Assembly: GCF_023343835.1 (NCBI RefSeq)
Contig: NC_064472.1
Span: 13,135,469 to 13,199,468, forward strand
Reading direction: 5' to 3'
Length of the DNA: 64,000 bases
Source: Lagopus muta
Taxonomy: Eukaryota > Chordata > Aves > Galliformes > Phasianidae
Shown: piece after piece, positions 39,301 to 54,300 of the stretch
Layout of the letters: each line of letters starts with the position of its first letter
Numbering within the stretch: position 1 is the stretch's first letter
The notes under the pieces: model-generated
Database searches by the model: none
Seen by the model: only the letters and a program-made list of their open reading frames with translations
Told to the model about the DNA's origin: nothing
Position numbers and translations under genes: made by a program

Positions 39301-42300
39301 AAAGATACACAACAGCCATTTTTCTATTAATGGTTTAAACCAGTATATACCAAGAAATAATTTTCACCTCAAATTATATAATTTTTTAAAATATTAATAA
39401 TAATTATACCTAGCACTTTTCATATATTAATATTCAGTGTTATTCAAGTTAGGTCACTATTCGAAGACTTGTTTGTGTTTTTTTTTAAATCAAACTACTG
39501 ACACTATTTGCAACAAAAGAAAGGCCTGTGTTGTGGCTTAAGCCCAATTAATAGACATGTTTGTCTACAAAATAGTATGTCTTTCTTGATAAACATTTTC
39601 ACATACCAAAATCTTTTGGTGGCATAAGGGATCTTTAGAAATACAAAGAGAAAATCTGAAACTTTCTGGGAAGCAATCTACAAGTGTCACTTAAAATTCA
39701 GCAGTTTGCAAAGATTCCGTAAATCATCACTGATGATACAACAAAACAAAATGTGAAGATAACATCAAAATACTGATCAAACAAGCCAGGATGGCAAAAA
39801 CAATGACCAAATTAACAGAAGGATTTTCTATAACTTTTTATGTAAAGAAAAAGAAACATTCCCACTCATACTCACTTTAAAAAGTCTTCTAAAAGCAAAT
39901 ACAGGTAAGAAACCTGAGTTTACACACACATTTTAAAGATACTGGATCTATGAAATTCTCCCAGCGTTCCTCAAACAAATTATGTGAAGCACTTTTTGTT
40001 CAATTACAAGAAAGGACATATTTATTTTTGTTTTTAGAGAAACTTGGAATTCTTACAATCTCTTCTCTTTCATGATGTCAAAAGATGCTGCCATATTCAT
40101 TAGCGTTGGTAAGCAGTGCAGGTGATGACTGTGAGAATGAGGGAGAATCGTGTTTGCCTGAACAAAAAAAAAAGAAGTCTGGTTATTATAACTTATTATA
40201 ACATTTCTGTCTTTCTCTGATGGATCAGCATTTGAAAAAGCCTACTATTTCTCATGAGAGCTTCACACATCCATGAAAATTTTTCACATATTACCAACAA
40301 TAACTGGGCACAATTTTGAATATTTTATCTAATTAATAAATCTGAATAACAATTAAAACTAAAAACAATTCAAACAATTGCAGGATTCCATCTTGAAATT
40401 TCTAATTTTTCTTTTTTTTTTTGCATTGGTGGTAGCTGGGAGATGTAACATGCAAAAACATTCAAAGTATCAGTTATCCTTTTAAGTCACGTGTATGAGA
40501 GTACTAAAATACATATAAAATCAGAAATACAATTTCACCATGCCCATTCAATACTTTTGCACAACAAAAGATACTTCACACACAAAAATTAGCAAAAAAT
40601 ACACACGAAACCTTAACAGAGAGTGTGTACTCTCCTTGCTGTCAATAAAGGATGTGGAGAAAAACAAAACCACTTGTTTGGCCAGAAATGTAAACCATAC
40701 CACTTCACATATGACTAACAGTTCCTCAGCAGGCTGCAAAGTAGCACTTGCATGTGCATTTAAAAACATCATGTCTAGGCAAGAACAAACAGACCGAATT
40801 TTCTTCAAACACAGAGAGGCAAGAGGCATGAAACAAGATGTCTTCAACTTCTCTGTGCTATTCAGAGGCTATCAACAGCAATGTGAGAAGACCAATTCAA
40901 GTTGGGAGTTGCACAAATGAATATTAAGAAGTGCTCCAGTTGAATGTGCAAGTTTCATCTGTGAAGCAGAAAGCTAAGCATGCTGTCACTAGTACCGTTA
41001 CAGAAAAGCTAAAACAAGTAGCAGTTTTATTCCCAAACAAAGTAACAGATAAGTGAATTTGCACATTGCACATCTATCTTAAAAATACAATGTTTTACTG
41101 AGGCAAGGTGGAGAAATAGTGAGAGCTGGAGATGAACAGCCTATTAATTCATGCTGTTTTTAATGTATGAAGTGTTACAAAATAAAAAAATAGCCTATTG
41201 CTTTGATGGAAAGTGGATGTTCCAAGTTCCAAACAAACTCCAATCTTCACTAACAAAATAACTATTTTCAATGAGTTATTAATAATACTCTCGGAAAGAA
41301 ACTTTACTTACCATATGCAGAAGTTCTCCCAAAAGGATAGTTGCTCTAACAGACACGTGGTCATCACTACTGGTGATCACCTCTACAAGACCCTGGAAAA
41401 AAAGTTAAAAAATAATTACAATGTTTAATATATGATGTATATATCGTATCTCATTTCAATGTTTTTAAGAGATAAGCAGTAAGCATCTGTCTCAATCTAA
41501 TATCACCAGTTACCTCTAGAAGTCCATTGGTAATAAAAGCTGAAAGCACTAAAGCCAAATAATTATCCATGAGATCAGGCCTAAGGAGAAAAACATAGGG
41601 AAAGAGTTTAGAAAAAACATTTTTTTTTACAAATTATTTCTGCAAGAGAAAAGCAATTCTTCTGTACACCATAAATCAAAGGCTTAGTCTGAGTTTATTA
41701 AATACCCACCGTGACCTGGCTCTATGGGGTAATATAGTTTTAGCTTCAGCAGCTACAAAGCCATCAGACAGTCTCCAGCAGTCCTGAAATCTGCTTGGAT
41801 CTACAAGAAAACAAACAAAGCCAGTGCCAATTATAGCTCTGTATTTCAGTGTTATTTTAATAGTAGTTTTTATGAGCAGGTGTACCCTCAGGGTTGAAAC
41901 TACAGAAAACTTTTGTTCAAAAAGGATTTTCAGCAACTCATTCAATCCACAGTACAACACAAAGTGAGGCCAACTTCAAAGCTAGGACAAATATTTCATT
42001 TAGATATCAAAATAATAATTTCTCCTATTCAAAAACACATGAAATTTATCCAACTGAAAACACTGTAACATTTTTAAATGTACATGCATATCTAGCAAAG
42101 TCACAAGTGTGCAACAAATAATGATTTATTAATAGTGAAGTTCAGAACAAGGATTAAGCTTCTATAATCAAGCCCTTGACAGGCATCCGTAACTAGAATT
42201 TGGAGGATGATGGAACATGAAAGACTCAAAATTACTCTCTTCAGGCTGACATTTTTGTGAGAAAGAAGTAGAGGGCATTTTTAAAGCTTGCAAATAAATA

Positions 42301-45300
42301 ATTCTAAACTTAAAAGAGTAACTTTTCTTAATTTAGACATGAAAACATACAATTACCCTAGGAAAAGTAAGTTTCCTGAAGTGCACTGAGGAAAATTAGC
42401 ATATTTTCAATATACAGAGATACTTTTGAGTAACTTTTCTGTGTCAGCCAACACTTCTACATACCAATGCTTCAAACGCTTTGAAGACTAATAACACGTA
42501 TTGTACAGTCTTTTGTGTAAATGCTCAATTATGTTTCATTACTGATTTTCTATCCAACTTCAACAGATTAAGTACGTCAGAAAAAAAGTGGACTTGTAAC
42601 TTGAACACTGTTAGTTTGTTGAAACGGGATTTTAAGCAGGACTTCAGAATATGTCATGAATTCACTGACGAAAAAGTTAATACTGATATAATTTGTAATC
42701 CAGGGGAAAGATAATGGGTTCATCAAATTTGTAGAAGGATTTGACAGAATTCTTGTGTGAACAAAATACTTACCTACGCTAAGAAGTGCCTCAATAAATT
42801 CTTCTGCAACAACAGGGAGAGGAAGACGAAAAATGTCATAGAGAACCTCAAGCAGACCTCGCTGCAAAAAAAACCAAAAAAACAAAAACAAACAAAGAAA
42901 AAAAGCACAACAATTTGATACATTTAGAAAATACGGCCTTTCTGCTCACAATTAAATTAGCACTGAAGTTGATTTTTACAGTGTGCTAAAACTGGCAACT
43001 GATTTGGAGTTGTTTTTTGGATTATAAGCATGTTTTCTAAAGGAACCTGGAGAAAAAAGGAAGTTCTGCTCACTTTACAATGGTGCCTTATTGTCGCTGC
43101 AATCTAGAGAAACATAAGCTCCTCAGATTATACATACATTTTTTACAAAATATTTTACTCTTTATTTTTTATTTTTTACTTATTGTCAAAGCAAAAACTG
43201 ATTAACTTGCACACCACTGATATAACATGAATTCATGGAAATGATGGACATTCTCTTAATGCCTGCTCTGTCTGTAGTAATTAAATATCAAATGAAAAAA
43301 AAATCATTAAATAGTAATGTAGTAATTAAACATCATAAAATATAAATGAGAACTAAACTTAAAACCAAGAACAGCAGTTGAAAGTATATTTTTCTTGACA
43401 GCACCAATTTCACAGTATTTTAGCATATTTCTAAAATTTGTTTTAATACAGAGTAATTTTAAGATATATATAAAATAAGAAAAGAGACTAAGACTAAAAG
43501 CAAATAAGCTGAAAGAAAGTAAGATTATAGATTATAATGGTAAATCAGTTCCAATGCCAAAAATATTCCTGCGTATACAAATATTTTGTTTATTGCCTGC
43601 TCAGGTCTAACACTTTTTTCCCTTTTCCCTCCTCCATTCCCTCCTGTCAGACAGAGTGAGCTTTGATTCACACTCCACTGACACAGAAAGAGCAGACAGC
43701 TTGACCACATGGAAAAATCACACAGGAAATTTAAGGGTCAAATAAATTCAAGACTAGTGGTCTCATATTTAGATTCTCTGTTAGACCACTAAATTGCTTT
43801 AAAAAATTGTAAGCATATTAACTAAAACATCAAATATATTCCTATTCCAGTAGGAAATATTTAACACTTACCCGTATTTCCATATTTGGTATACAAAGTA
43901 CCCCAATGAGAGACTGAATCCCAGAATTTCCAGGTTTGCACAGACTAATAATACCTAGAAAAAATTAACACACAATGTTTCCTCACCAAAAAAAAAAGAG
44001 ATATTAGACAACATTAAGTGATTTCTAGCTTGAGCAAAAGTACAGATGACAAAAGTTACTAATCACTAGGATTATGTCATCTTTCATTTTCAATCAATGT
44101 TTAACAAAATCTAGTAATTTCAACACTAAGAGATATAGTTTCTTTTCTCCTTTTTAATGTTAACAGTATTTTTAAGTTATCTCCACAAAAACAATATTCA
44201 CAAAGAAACTGCATACAGACAAAATCATAAACAAAGGATCAGTCTTAGGCCAGAAGATGTACAAAGAACTATTAGCGGATTCTGCAACAGAAATTGTGTC
44301 TTAACCCAACCAGTAATTAGCTTCCTTTTAATCTCAGACATATTCTGAACAGCAAGTTTAAATATTTAGAATAACATTCTCTATGCATCACTTTTAGTCA
44401 TCTTATCCCAAATAAGCAGGACTCACCTTCCAAAACAACTTATTTTATTTCACATAAAATCTGACAGCCTTTCTCATGCTTGGTCCTTCTACACAGTATT
44501 TTCACACAAGTTTCACTTCTTAGCATTAAAAGGATGAATACTTAAACTGTTTTTAAATGTTATTGAATACCACCTGAAGTTAACCACTACTCTGATTTTC
44601 AGCCTCAGTTTATACTTACATCTCTTCATTCAAGATGTGGCTCCTGAGACAGCAACCTTGCTCATTTCCTTACTGTTTTTCTTCACGTTACAAAAGAGAA
44701 AGCCTTACAGTAACACTATTCTAAAACCAAAGAAGTTTATCCAAGAAATAACTGCACATGAATAAAATAGGGGCCAGTTCTTGGAACACATAAATAAATC
44801 TTAATTCAGAAGGAAGTACTAAAAAATGAAATTAGGTAACTACTTAAATTGTTTCAGTAAAAACAATTAGTTAACTTTTATGATGTACTTTATGTGGAAT
44901 TATATCCTCAAGTTCTTAACTTCCACGTCACAAATACTTATGTCTAGCTCTGTACCCACAGAGATCATTTTTTTTCCCAAGAGTAGCTGACAGCCACCTT
45001 CCTACTGCAATGCAGGAATAGATTTCAGTGCACAAAGTCACTGCTGCATGTCCCAGTTTCAATTGTAGATGAAGACTGCAGTGGAGGATAAAGTACGTAG
45101 TAATAAACTCTACAGAATAACTCAGTCCAAAGAGTTAGGAAAGCAGAACAAAAAAGCACAGACAGAATAGACAGGTAAAATAAGAAGAATAAAGCTGAAA
45201 AGCCAGAACAGAAACCAAACCAAATAGATGTTCAGTCTTTTCTGCTTTGGGAAGGATGACATTATGAGGACACTTCTGTACTACAAGCATTAATGCCCTC

Positions 45301-48300
45301 TTAGCCTCCAACAAAATAAGAGAACATGCATCTGAAAAAGTACCACAGCAAAGAATACATTACAAAACAATTCTCACTTGAACTTTTCAAGAAAATTGTG
45401 GTATTAGTTCTAACTGTATGAATGAGAGAAAATGTAGCAACATTCCTAACATAAATTGCTTTGTAGAATCTTCAGAGTTATCACAAGCTCTCCAAACTTG
45501 CACCTCAGCATCAAGAAAACACGAGTTATTTTTTGAAAGGATATCTCAATGTTAAGATCTCTGATCAGTTTTTCAGAACATCTAGTTCTGAAAGCACAAG
45601 TAATTTAAATAGTCTTACAATCAAAACAATTTTTATACAGTCTAAATCATTCTTAAGTACAGCATGTGCAAAGCCTATCCAAAATTTCTGTAGGGGTCAT
45701 ATGACTTGATTTAGTTCATTTGTAAGACTCTGACTTCGGTAAAAGAATGAGGCCTTATTACCATGTTAAGTATCGTAAGATAGTAGAGAAAGCAGAGAAA
45801 GGATTTGAAAAAAATACAAAAAACTTTCCTGGGTTCAGAAATGTCTTCTACAGAAGAGGACCAAAACTACGTCCAGATTGGGATTTATCTTCAACTACAC
45901 AACTTAGTAAAAGCAGATGCTAATCAATCTACTCTGTTGAAAACTTTTGCATAGATAAAGATTTCTTATTACACTGACAGTATAATTTCAAAGGCAAATT
46001 CTTATGACACAATGCTACTTTCAATATTCTTTCACCCACCAAATACCAAGTATCACCATTAAGGCACAACTGATACAGTATTCTGAACTGAAAATAAGGC
46101 TGCATCCTATCTATAGGGTTTAGTCTAAAGAAACTGTTTAGGAGTCCTCAAATTTGACAATATCAAAACATTACAGGAATGAGTGACAAAAAAACCAAGA
46201 CTGTCAGATTGTGTGACTAAATAAACCATTACATTGCACTGAAAATTTCTTGTCAGTCAACAAATAAAACAAATTAGAAATCTTACCTGCCCATGATCGA
46301 AATGCTGCCACAATTCCCATTTTACTAGCTAGGAACCGTGCTTCTCTGTCCTCTCTGTCATAAAACAAATATGACAAGACACAGTTAATTACTGTAAAAC
46401 AAACTGTGTTACTTACACAGCAGGTAGTTAACTGCAATTCTGGACAGGGTACAAAAATCAAGAGTAAGAAAATTTTCATACATGTACGTTTGCATTTTTG
46501 TGTGTGCATATACATTTCATTGAATATGTACACATATACGAAGATTACCATTTTTTATCATTGTGTCTTTCTTCTTCAGTGGAGTTTTGTATTAGAAAGA
46601 TTACAAACTAAACACCTATTTTTGGTGTGTTATTCACTTCGAAGTCTCCACTAATATTAAGACTGTAGCAGGGGGCTAAGGACTTGGACACTGTCCCAAT
46701 CTGATAATCTACTGACATTTAATAATTAAAAAAACAAACACAGAACATTGGATATGTGAGGTTGAATGTGACTTCTGTGACCTATTCTAATTTTCTACAA
46801 AAAGAAGATGCTGACTATGAGAGCAAACCAGGTAATAATAATCAGGGCTTTATCCTGTCAGGTCTCAGAAATTTTCAAGGATGAAGGCTGTACCATTTAT
46901 CTGGAACAGCCTGTTTCAACACTTGAGTAACCTCCCAGAAATCTGCTTCTCAAGTTGGGACTTCTTTTTTCAGTTTCTCTCTGCTGTTTCATGTCTTCAC
47001 AATGCACCACTGACTATCTCTTCTTGATAACCTTTGCACAGGTTCTTCCATAAGCTTTCCCTCACACAATGTGCTCCTGCTCCTTGACTATCCTAAACTA
47101 AGAGGTCCAAAACAGGAACAAGTGGTTTACGTGAATTTTTGCAAGTGCAAATTGAAAAGAAAAATGACATTCCCCAACTTGCTAGCTATGAACTTTTAAA
47201 AGTAGGCCAATACACTGTCGATCTTGTCAATGCCCCGAGGCATTCTATCTACTAGAACAGTTTCTCACCTAGTCAGGCTCGCAGTCTACCTCATAATATG
47301 TCCTTCCGGACACAGGACTCTGCATCTGCCCTTGCTGAATTTCATCATGTTCTTTTGGCTCACTCTTCCTACTTGAAATTCCTCTGGATGCCAGCACTGT
47401 CTTTTTATTCTATCAGCTCCACAGTCTGCTATCATGTGTAAACTTCCTGAGAGCGTACCTCTTCCTCACCTTCAGGGAACTGATGAAGATGCTAAACAGC
47501 GTAGGTCTCATGCTAAACCCTTGCGGTACCACTCTTATTACACGACCATAGACACAATACAATGGCTTAATTACTGTCCCCCAAGCCTGACCATACAACC
47601 ACCAAACAGAATTTAACTCAAATATACTAACACTGCAAATATTTAAGACAAAAAGAAATCTATACTAGAAGATACACAGATTGTAATAATACCAGATAAA
47701 AGAAATATTATGGGAGAAGAATAATTTTATCTTTTAATTCTTAATTCCTAACAATGTTCTACAAACTTGGCTACTTGGCAACGTCCTATAAATGGCTACT
47801 CTAACTAGCCATTGCCTTCATCTTCAAACAGTTCAGTGTTAGTCCCCTGGTTTGTTTTGTCACTTAGGAGAAAAAATATTTTAGTTGCAATTCCATGTAC
47901 AAAGTCGAAGCGCTAACACTTACTTGAGTTGTCCTTCTGCCGTGTCTGGGTTATGCCTGTAGTGAAAATCTGTGTAAGGAGCTAAAATTCGCTAAACAAA
48001 AGAAAGACATGCATTACTTTCACGTAACAAAACAATTAATGGATTTTGCCCTTTCATCAGTCCCACTACAACTTGTCATATTACTCTTTCTTTACAAATC
48101 ATGCTCTTTGTTTAAAGGTTAATTGCTTTGACATTTTGCATTAACACCAAGTGTGAAATCTCAACTGAAAATTAAACATCTTCATTACCAATATATTGTT
48201 TAATTTCTGTCACTAAGTAAGTAAAAATGAACTCACCTCTAACTCTACATCTGCTCGCACATACTGACGGGTCTTTGGATGATTAATGAGGTGCAAAACG

Positions 48301-51300
48301 GTAGTTATCAAAGCTTCATTTATTCGGCTCAGCTGACAATCAATCACATTTTTCAGGATGGTACTTAAGCCACCCCGAAGAGCCACCACCTCGGGATTCT
48401 GAAGTGCTAAATGAAAAACAGGTCACTTCAGTAGGTGATAGAAAACATCTCAAGATTTTCAGCATGACAAACGTGTCTGTTTAGAACATACATATCCTTT
48501 TCTTCCTGAATGCTGCTGAGATACACATAAGGTTTATAATGGAACTGACAGACTGCAGCAATGAACTGAGATTTTTAATTAATTTTATCAACTACAACTC
48601 TGGTCAATCAATCACCATTGTGTAGCAATTTTCCACTGTATTTCTAACCAAGTTTCCATATTTCTAACCAAGTTTCTATACAGCAAGGCTCAAGTTTCCC
48701 TCCAAAAAAATATCAGTCCAGAATTACAAAGCTTGGATACTTTTAACTTAAAAAATTAGCAAATTAGTTATTTCTTTAAACCAGAAAACTATGTCTTGAA
48801 AACACTGAAGTTATTTTTCACTAATACTAAGTAATATTATATAAATACTATATAAATACTCTGAAACTCACATATGAAGATCTCACAATTTCCAATCCAT
48901 TAATCCTAGAAATTATCAACTGTTTCAAGAAAATATTTAACAGAAAAATGCCAATTATTAAAGTACAGTACCTAAAGCACTGTACCCAAAATCTTTGATG
49001 TTTAAGAGATTTTCAGTTTAAAGCCCTTATTTTTTAATTCTAATATCAAGCTAAACCTACAAAATAGACATTAAGAAGATTTAAACTCTGATTCATTAAT
49101 TAATAAAAAAATTCACTTTATTATTTGAATAAAAGCTATTTACTATGAACACACAAGAGAATCCCTTCAAAAACTGATGACAATAATTTCAGTTTTCTTA
49201 GTTAGCTTCAATTATCTTACCTAGTTCACAGATAATGGCAATACATGCTCGAACCATTCTGTCTCTTTCTTGAAGACCATCATTTCCAACTGCTATCAAA
49301 GAATTAGTAATAGAGCTGGGGAACAATGAAGCATTCACAGTGATCATCTGTTAAAAATAAAAGAAAAATATGATCTGGTTTTGTTACAGTATTTTTCAAA
49401 ACATATTTGGATTCAGCAGCATTGTTTCTTAGATAAAACTGTACTAATAATTCCACATATAACTTGGCTACATCCTGCAAATCCTGTAACTTCTTATGGT
49501 ATTCTGAAGAATTTTTGAGAATTTACTTTACCATTCTCTTCCTGCTTTTATTTTTTATTATTTCATCATAATAGAGATACCTACTGACAAAGAGAAGATT
49601 AGAAACTCTTCTGTAAGATTAATCCATACCACAACATTCATTATACCTATTCAACTGTTAAATTTGCCAAGACCAAAATTATGTTTTCTAGGGACCTGCA
49701 GCTGCACACAAAGGAACAGAGAACTGTAGACAAGAAAAAAATAACAGTCAACAAAAGATGTTGCTACACTACTTGGAAGGCAACTGCTAGATACATCCCT
49801 GAACCCTCACGCATAGTACCTGATAGAAGTAACAGCCAACGTACCTTTATCATAAGCTGCATAGATACATCACAAAAAATACAGATTTTAAACATTTCAT
49901 ATTGAAAAGCACAGACGAAACCAGATCTGCTTTCATATGTCAACAGTCACTAAATTAAGATATAAAAAACACTTGCAATAAATTTAAGACAAAATTTTTG
50001 CCCTAATAGCAAATGGTCCTTCGTGCTACTTAAGAGCTCCTGTACCAAAACTTTCAGCTGCTAGTTTAGGACAAGCAGAATTTAAACCACTTTTAAGGAG
50101 AAAGGCTGCATGCACACATTAAAAACAAAAACAATCAAACTAAACAAATGACTTCCCATCCCAAGGCTTTAATTGAGGCTGAAAAAACTATATAGTTTCA
50201 TATTTTCAGTATGCTAAAATTAAATACATATATCCTATGTACTATGGAACAGGAGCATTACTGAAGATAAGCAGACATATTACTAAGGAGAAATAGGTTT
50301 TTGTTGTTGTCTGACTGCTTTAAAAGGGAACAACATATTTTCTTAAAGTCCACCCAATTATATCATATTTTCTACTAATGAAAAATATGCAATGTGAAAA
50401 AATGCTCAACAGCCACCAAATATCTACAAAAATTTTCAAGCCAACTTGTGAAGATTTTCTCTCACATTCTTTTCTTTCCAAAAATAAAAAAGATTTTAAA
50501 AAATTGGGTCTTTTCCAAAATTGTTTTGTCCTAAGTTCATTCTTACAGTTCTGTGAGATGTCTAAGATACTTGTTTGCCAAAGGGGATTGTTTTTCTTTA
50601 TTTGCAATGCTAAAGTGAGAAGAAGTACATTTTAACACTATAACAAGTTTATTTTTAAGACACATTTGAGAAACTTCTTGTCATACATAACATTATTACC
50701 CACAAAACAGGAAGCCTTAAGATAACACTCTAAAGAAAATACAAACTCTTCCCCACCCACATAGCCTTTCATTTTTAGAACAGCATAAAATAATAATTAG
50801 CAATAGAATGGGTATTTAATATCTACTAAATGCTAACACACTTTCTGAAGCAACTTATTTTTACCCTTATAGACACTGTTAAGTTACAAAGCTCTCAGCA
50901 CAAAACATCCTCATAGAGCATAACTGAAATACACTATTAACATGCCAACTCTTCAAAAAAGCAACAAAAAATCTCCAAAGTTTACAAAGTTTGAAGTTGT
51001 TATTTTTTATTTTACTACTTAACCTGCAAACTTTCTAAAACAAGTTTATCAAGAAATGCTTTTTATAGATATCAAAAACACTTTCTATTTTATTCTTCTC
51101 CTTTATGAAAAGGATAAGTGAAAGGATGCATTGAAGTTTTATCGGATGCTACTCTTAACACAGGAATTTTGATATCAAAAATAAGGTAAATAATTGTGTT
51201 TAGTTTTATCTCCATCAATGAAAAACCAGCAGGAATTTTCTAGCCTGCTCAAGATTCTCAGTCAAAAAGATTAACATCAAAGTCAGTCTTCTTCCTCATA

Positions 51301-54300
51301 AGAGTGTACAAAGAAAAACTGCTTATAGAGAAATCCTGGAGTCAGCATAGCCGACTGACAGATGCAGTAAGACTATTTGCAGTTAAATTTTTACCTTTCG
51401 GACTAAGCGAAGTGCTTGTGTTCTTTCTACTTCATTACTCTGCTGTATGTCAATGCACCTAAAATATCAAAAAACAAAAGCATGCTTAATTGTGGGTTTT
51501 TTTATAGCACTAACTTTCACCTTAACAGTTATCATATTGTGTGAGTATTCACGCAACTAAATAAACAGAAGAAAGCTTATTATGAATAATTGTTTAAAAA
51601 CAATCCCTTTAAGCAAGCATACTCATAGTTTGCAGATTACGTTCAGTTTATGTAATTTTCAGTTGTTTTTATTGTAAGTAAATGACTAGAATACTTTCAA
51701 ATGACAAGGCATAACAACTTCAGGAACAATTTAGTGCTAGCTGCATCTGTCTTTTCAAATGAGACTAAAGAAGAGCATTTGCACTATTTTAAATCAACAT
51801 GTTCTGAGTGCTTTCAGATCAGAAAAGTGCCTTTGACCATCAGAATTTAACAGCACACTAAAACCGAGCATGTGTGTGCGCATCAATCCAGAAACACACA
51901 CACATTCGTATCATCATAACGAACTTGGAAATTTTAATGAAGGAAGCAATAGAAGTAACAGTAAATTCATCTAGTCACCATGCTGGCCTTATCATCTCAT
52001 TGTTAGTTTGCTCTTTAGTATCACTGTGGTGTCATAGGTTTTACTTCCATTACAATTTCTCAGGTTTGAACTACTTTTTTTGTCCTGACTTTGTACTGGG
52101 CCTCTAAAGCACTATGGAAATGATAATACAAAGAACTGGAATAAATCTGACAAGGCCAATAGCTAAGCTGAAGTGCATCTATACCAATGCACGAAACATG
52201 GGAAATAAACAGGAAGAGTTAGAAACTGTGGCACAATTGGGAAAGTATGACCTAATTGCTACCACAGAAACATGGGGGGATGAATCCCATGATTGGAATA
52301 CTCTGATTGAGGACTATAGGCTTTTCAGAAGGGATAGACGGAGCAGGAGGGGGGTAGAGTTGCCCTCTATGTTAGCAAGTGGACAGATTGCAAAGAGCTG
52401 CACCTGAGAAACAGGCACGATAAGGCTGAGAGCTTGTGGATTAAACTCAAGGATTGGCCCAGTAAAGGGCATCTAGTGGCTGAGGTCTGCTACAGGCCAC
52501 CTCATCAGAGGGAGCCTGTGGATGAGGTCTTCTTGCCTCAGCTGCAGGAGGTGTTGTGCTCACAGGCTCTTGTCCTGATGGGGGATTTCAACCACTCAGA
52601 TATCTACTAGGGTAACTGGCAAACAATTCAAGAGATTCCTCGAGTCTGTTGAGGGTAATTTCATAGTCCAGGTATTAGATGGACCAACCCAAGGTGAATC
52701 CTTACTGGACCTGGTACTCACTAATGCAGAGGAGGGCATTAAAAAGGTTAAGACTGGGGACAGCCTGGGCTGCAGTGACCATGCCCTGTTGGATTTTGTG
52801 ATCTGGAAGAATGCGGGCTAGCAAAAAGCAGAGCTAGGACCCTGTGCTTCAGGAGAGCAAAATTCTGGCTGTACAAGGAACTGCTGAGTGGGATCCCCTG
52901 GGAAACTGTCTATAAGGGCATGGGTACAAAGAACAGAGCTCGCATCTCTTTACGGACATCCTTCCAAGAGCTCAATGGCTCTCCATCCCCCAGAAGAAGT
53001 ACCCAAGCAGAGGAGGCGGGCAACAGACACGGCTCTGCAAAGACCTGAAGCTTAAACTGAGGGAAAAGAGGGAAATATTGAGGAAGTGGAAGCAGGGTTG
53101 TGTAGCCTGGGAAGAATACAGGACTGCTCTCTGCATGTGTAGAGATACGACTAAGAAAGTTAAGGCACAGTTGGACCTGAAGTTGGCAAGGATGTGAAAG
53201 ATCAGTGGATAGGGGAAGGGCAACAGATGTCATCTACCTGGACTTCTGCAAAACGTTTGGAATGGTCCCTCACCACATCCTTCTCTCTAAAGATAGAGAG
53301 GTAGGGATTTGAAGGATGGACTGTTTGATGGATTAGGAATTGTTTGGCCGGACACTGAACTGTTGTAATCAATAGATATGTGTCAGGATGGAAGCCAGTC
53401 ACAAGTGTGCCTCATGGGTCTGTTTTGGGACTGGTGCTCTTCAACATCTTCATCAGTGACATAGACGATGGCATCAAGTGCACCCTGAGCAACTTTGCAG
53501 ATAACACCAAGCTGAGCAGTGCAGTTGATACACTGGAAGGAAGGGAGGCCATTCAGAGGGACCTGGACAGGCTGGAGAAGTTGGCCCATGAAAACCTAAT
53601 GAGGTTCAACAAGGTCAAGTGCAGACTGCTGCACTTGGGCTGGGGCAATTCCAGGTATTTATGTAAACTGGGGGAAGATCTCCTTGAGAGCAGCCCTGTG
53701 GAAAAGGACTTGGGGGTCCTGGCGGATGAGAAGCTGGACATGAGTCAGCAGTGTTTGCTTGCAGCCCAGAAGGCTGACTGTGTTCTGGGCTGCATTAAAA
53801 GAGGGGCGGCCAGGAGGGAGAGGCAGATGATTGTCCCCGCCCTACTCAGCTTTTCTGAGGCCCCATCTGCAGTACTGCGTCCACGTCTGGGCTTCCAGTA
53901 CAAGAAAGACACAGAGCTCTTGGAGCAGAGGAGGACCAGTAAAATGATCAGAGGGCTGGAGAACCTCTCCTATGAGGAAATGTTGAGGGAATTGGGCTTA
54001 TTTAGCTTGGACAAGAGTGGGCTCTGGGGAGACCTCATTGTGGCTTTCCAGTTCTTGAAAGAGATACAAACTGGAGAGGGAACAGCTGTTTGCATGCATT
54101 GATATTGATAAGACAAGGTGGAATGGTTTAAAACTGAGACAGGGGAGGTTTAGGTTAGACATTACGAGGAAGTTTTTCACTCAGACGGTGGTGATGCTCT
54201 GGAACAGGTTGCCCAAGGAGGTTGTGGATGCCCCATTCCTGGAGGCATTCAAGGCCAGGCTGGATGTGGCTCTGCACAGCCTGGTCTAAAGACTGGCAAC

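Noticed and set aside
40540..40920. 126-codon + strand ORF in a RICTOR intron
   Set aside because: No recognisable domain, no splice or promoter support, ordinary AT-rich composition.
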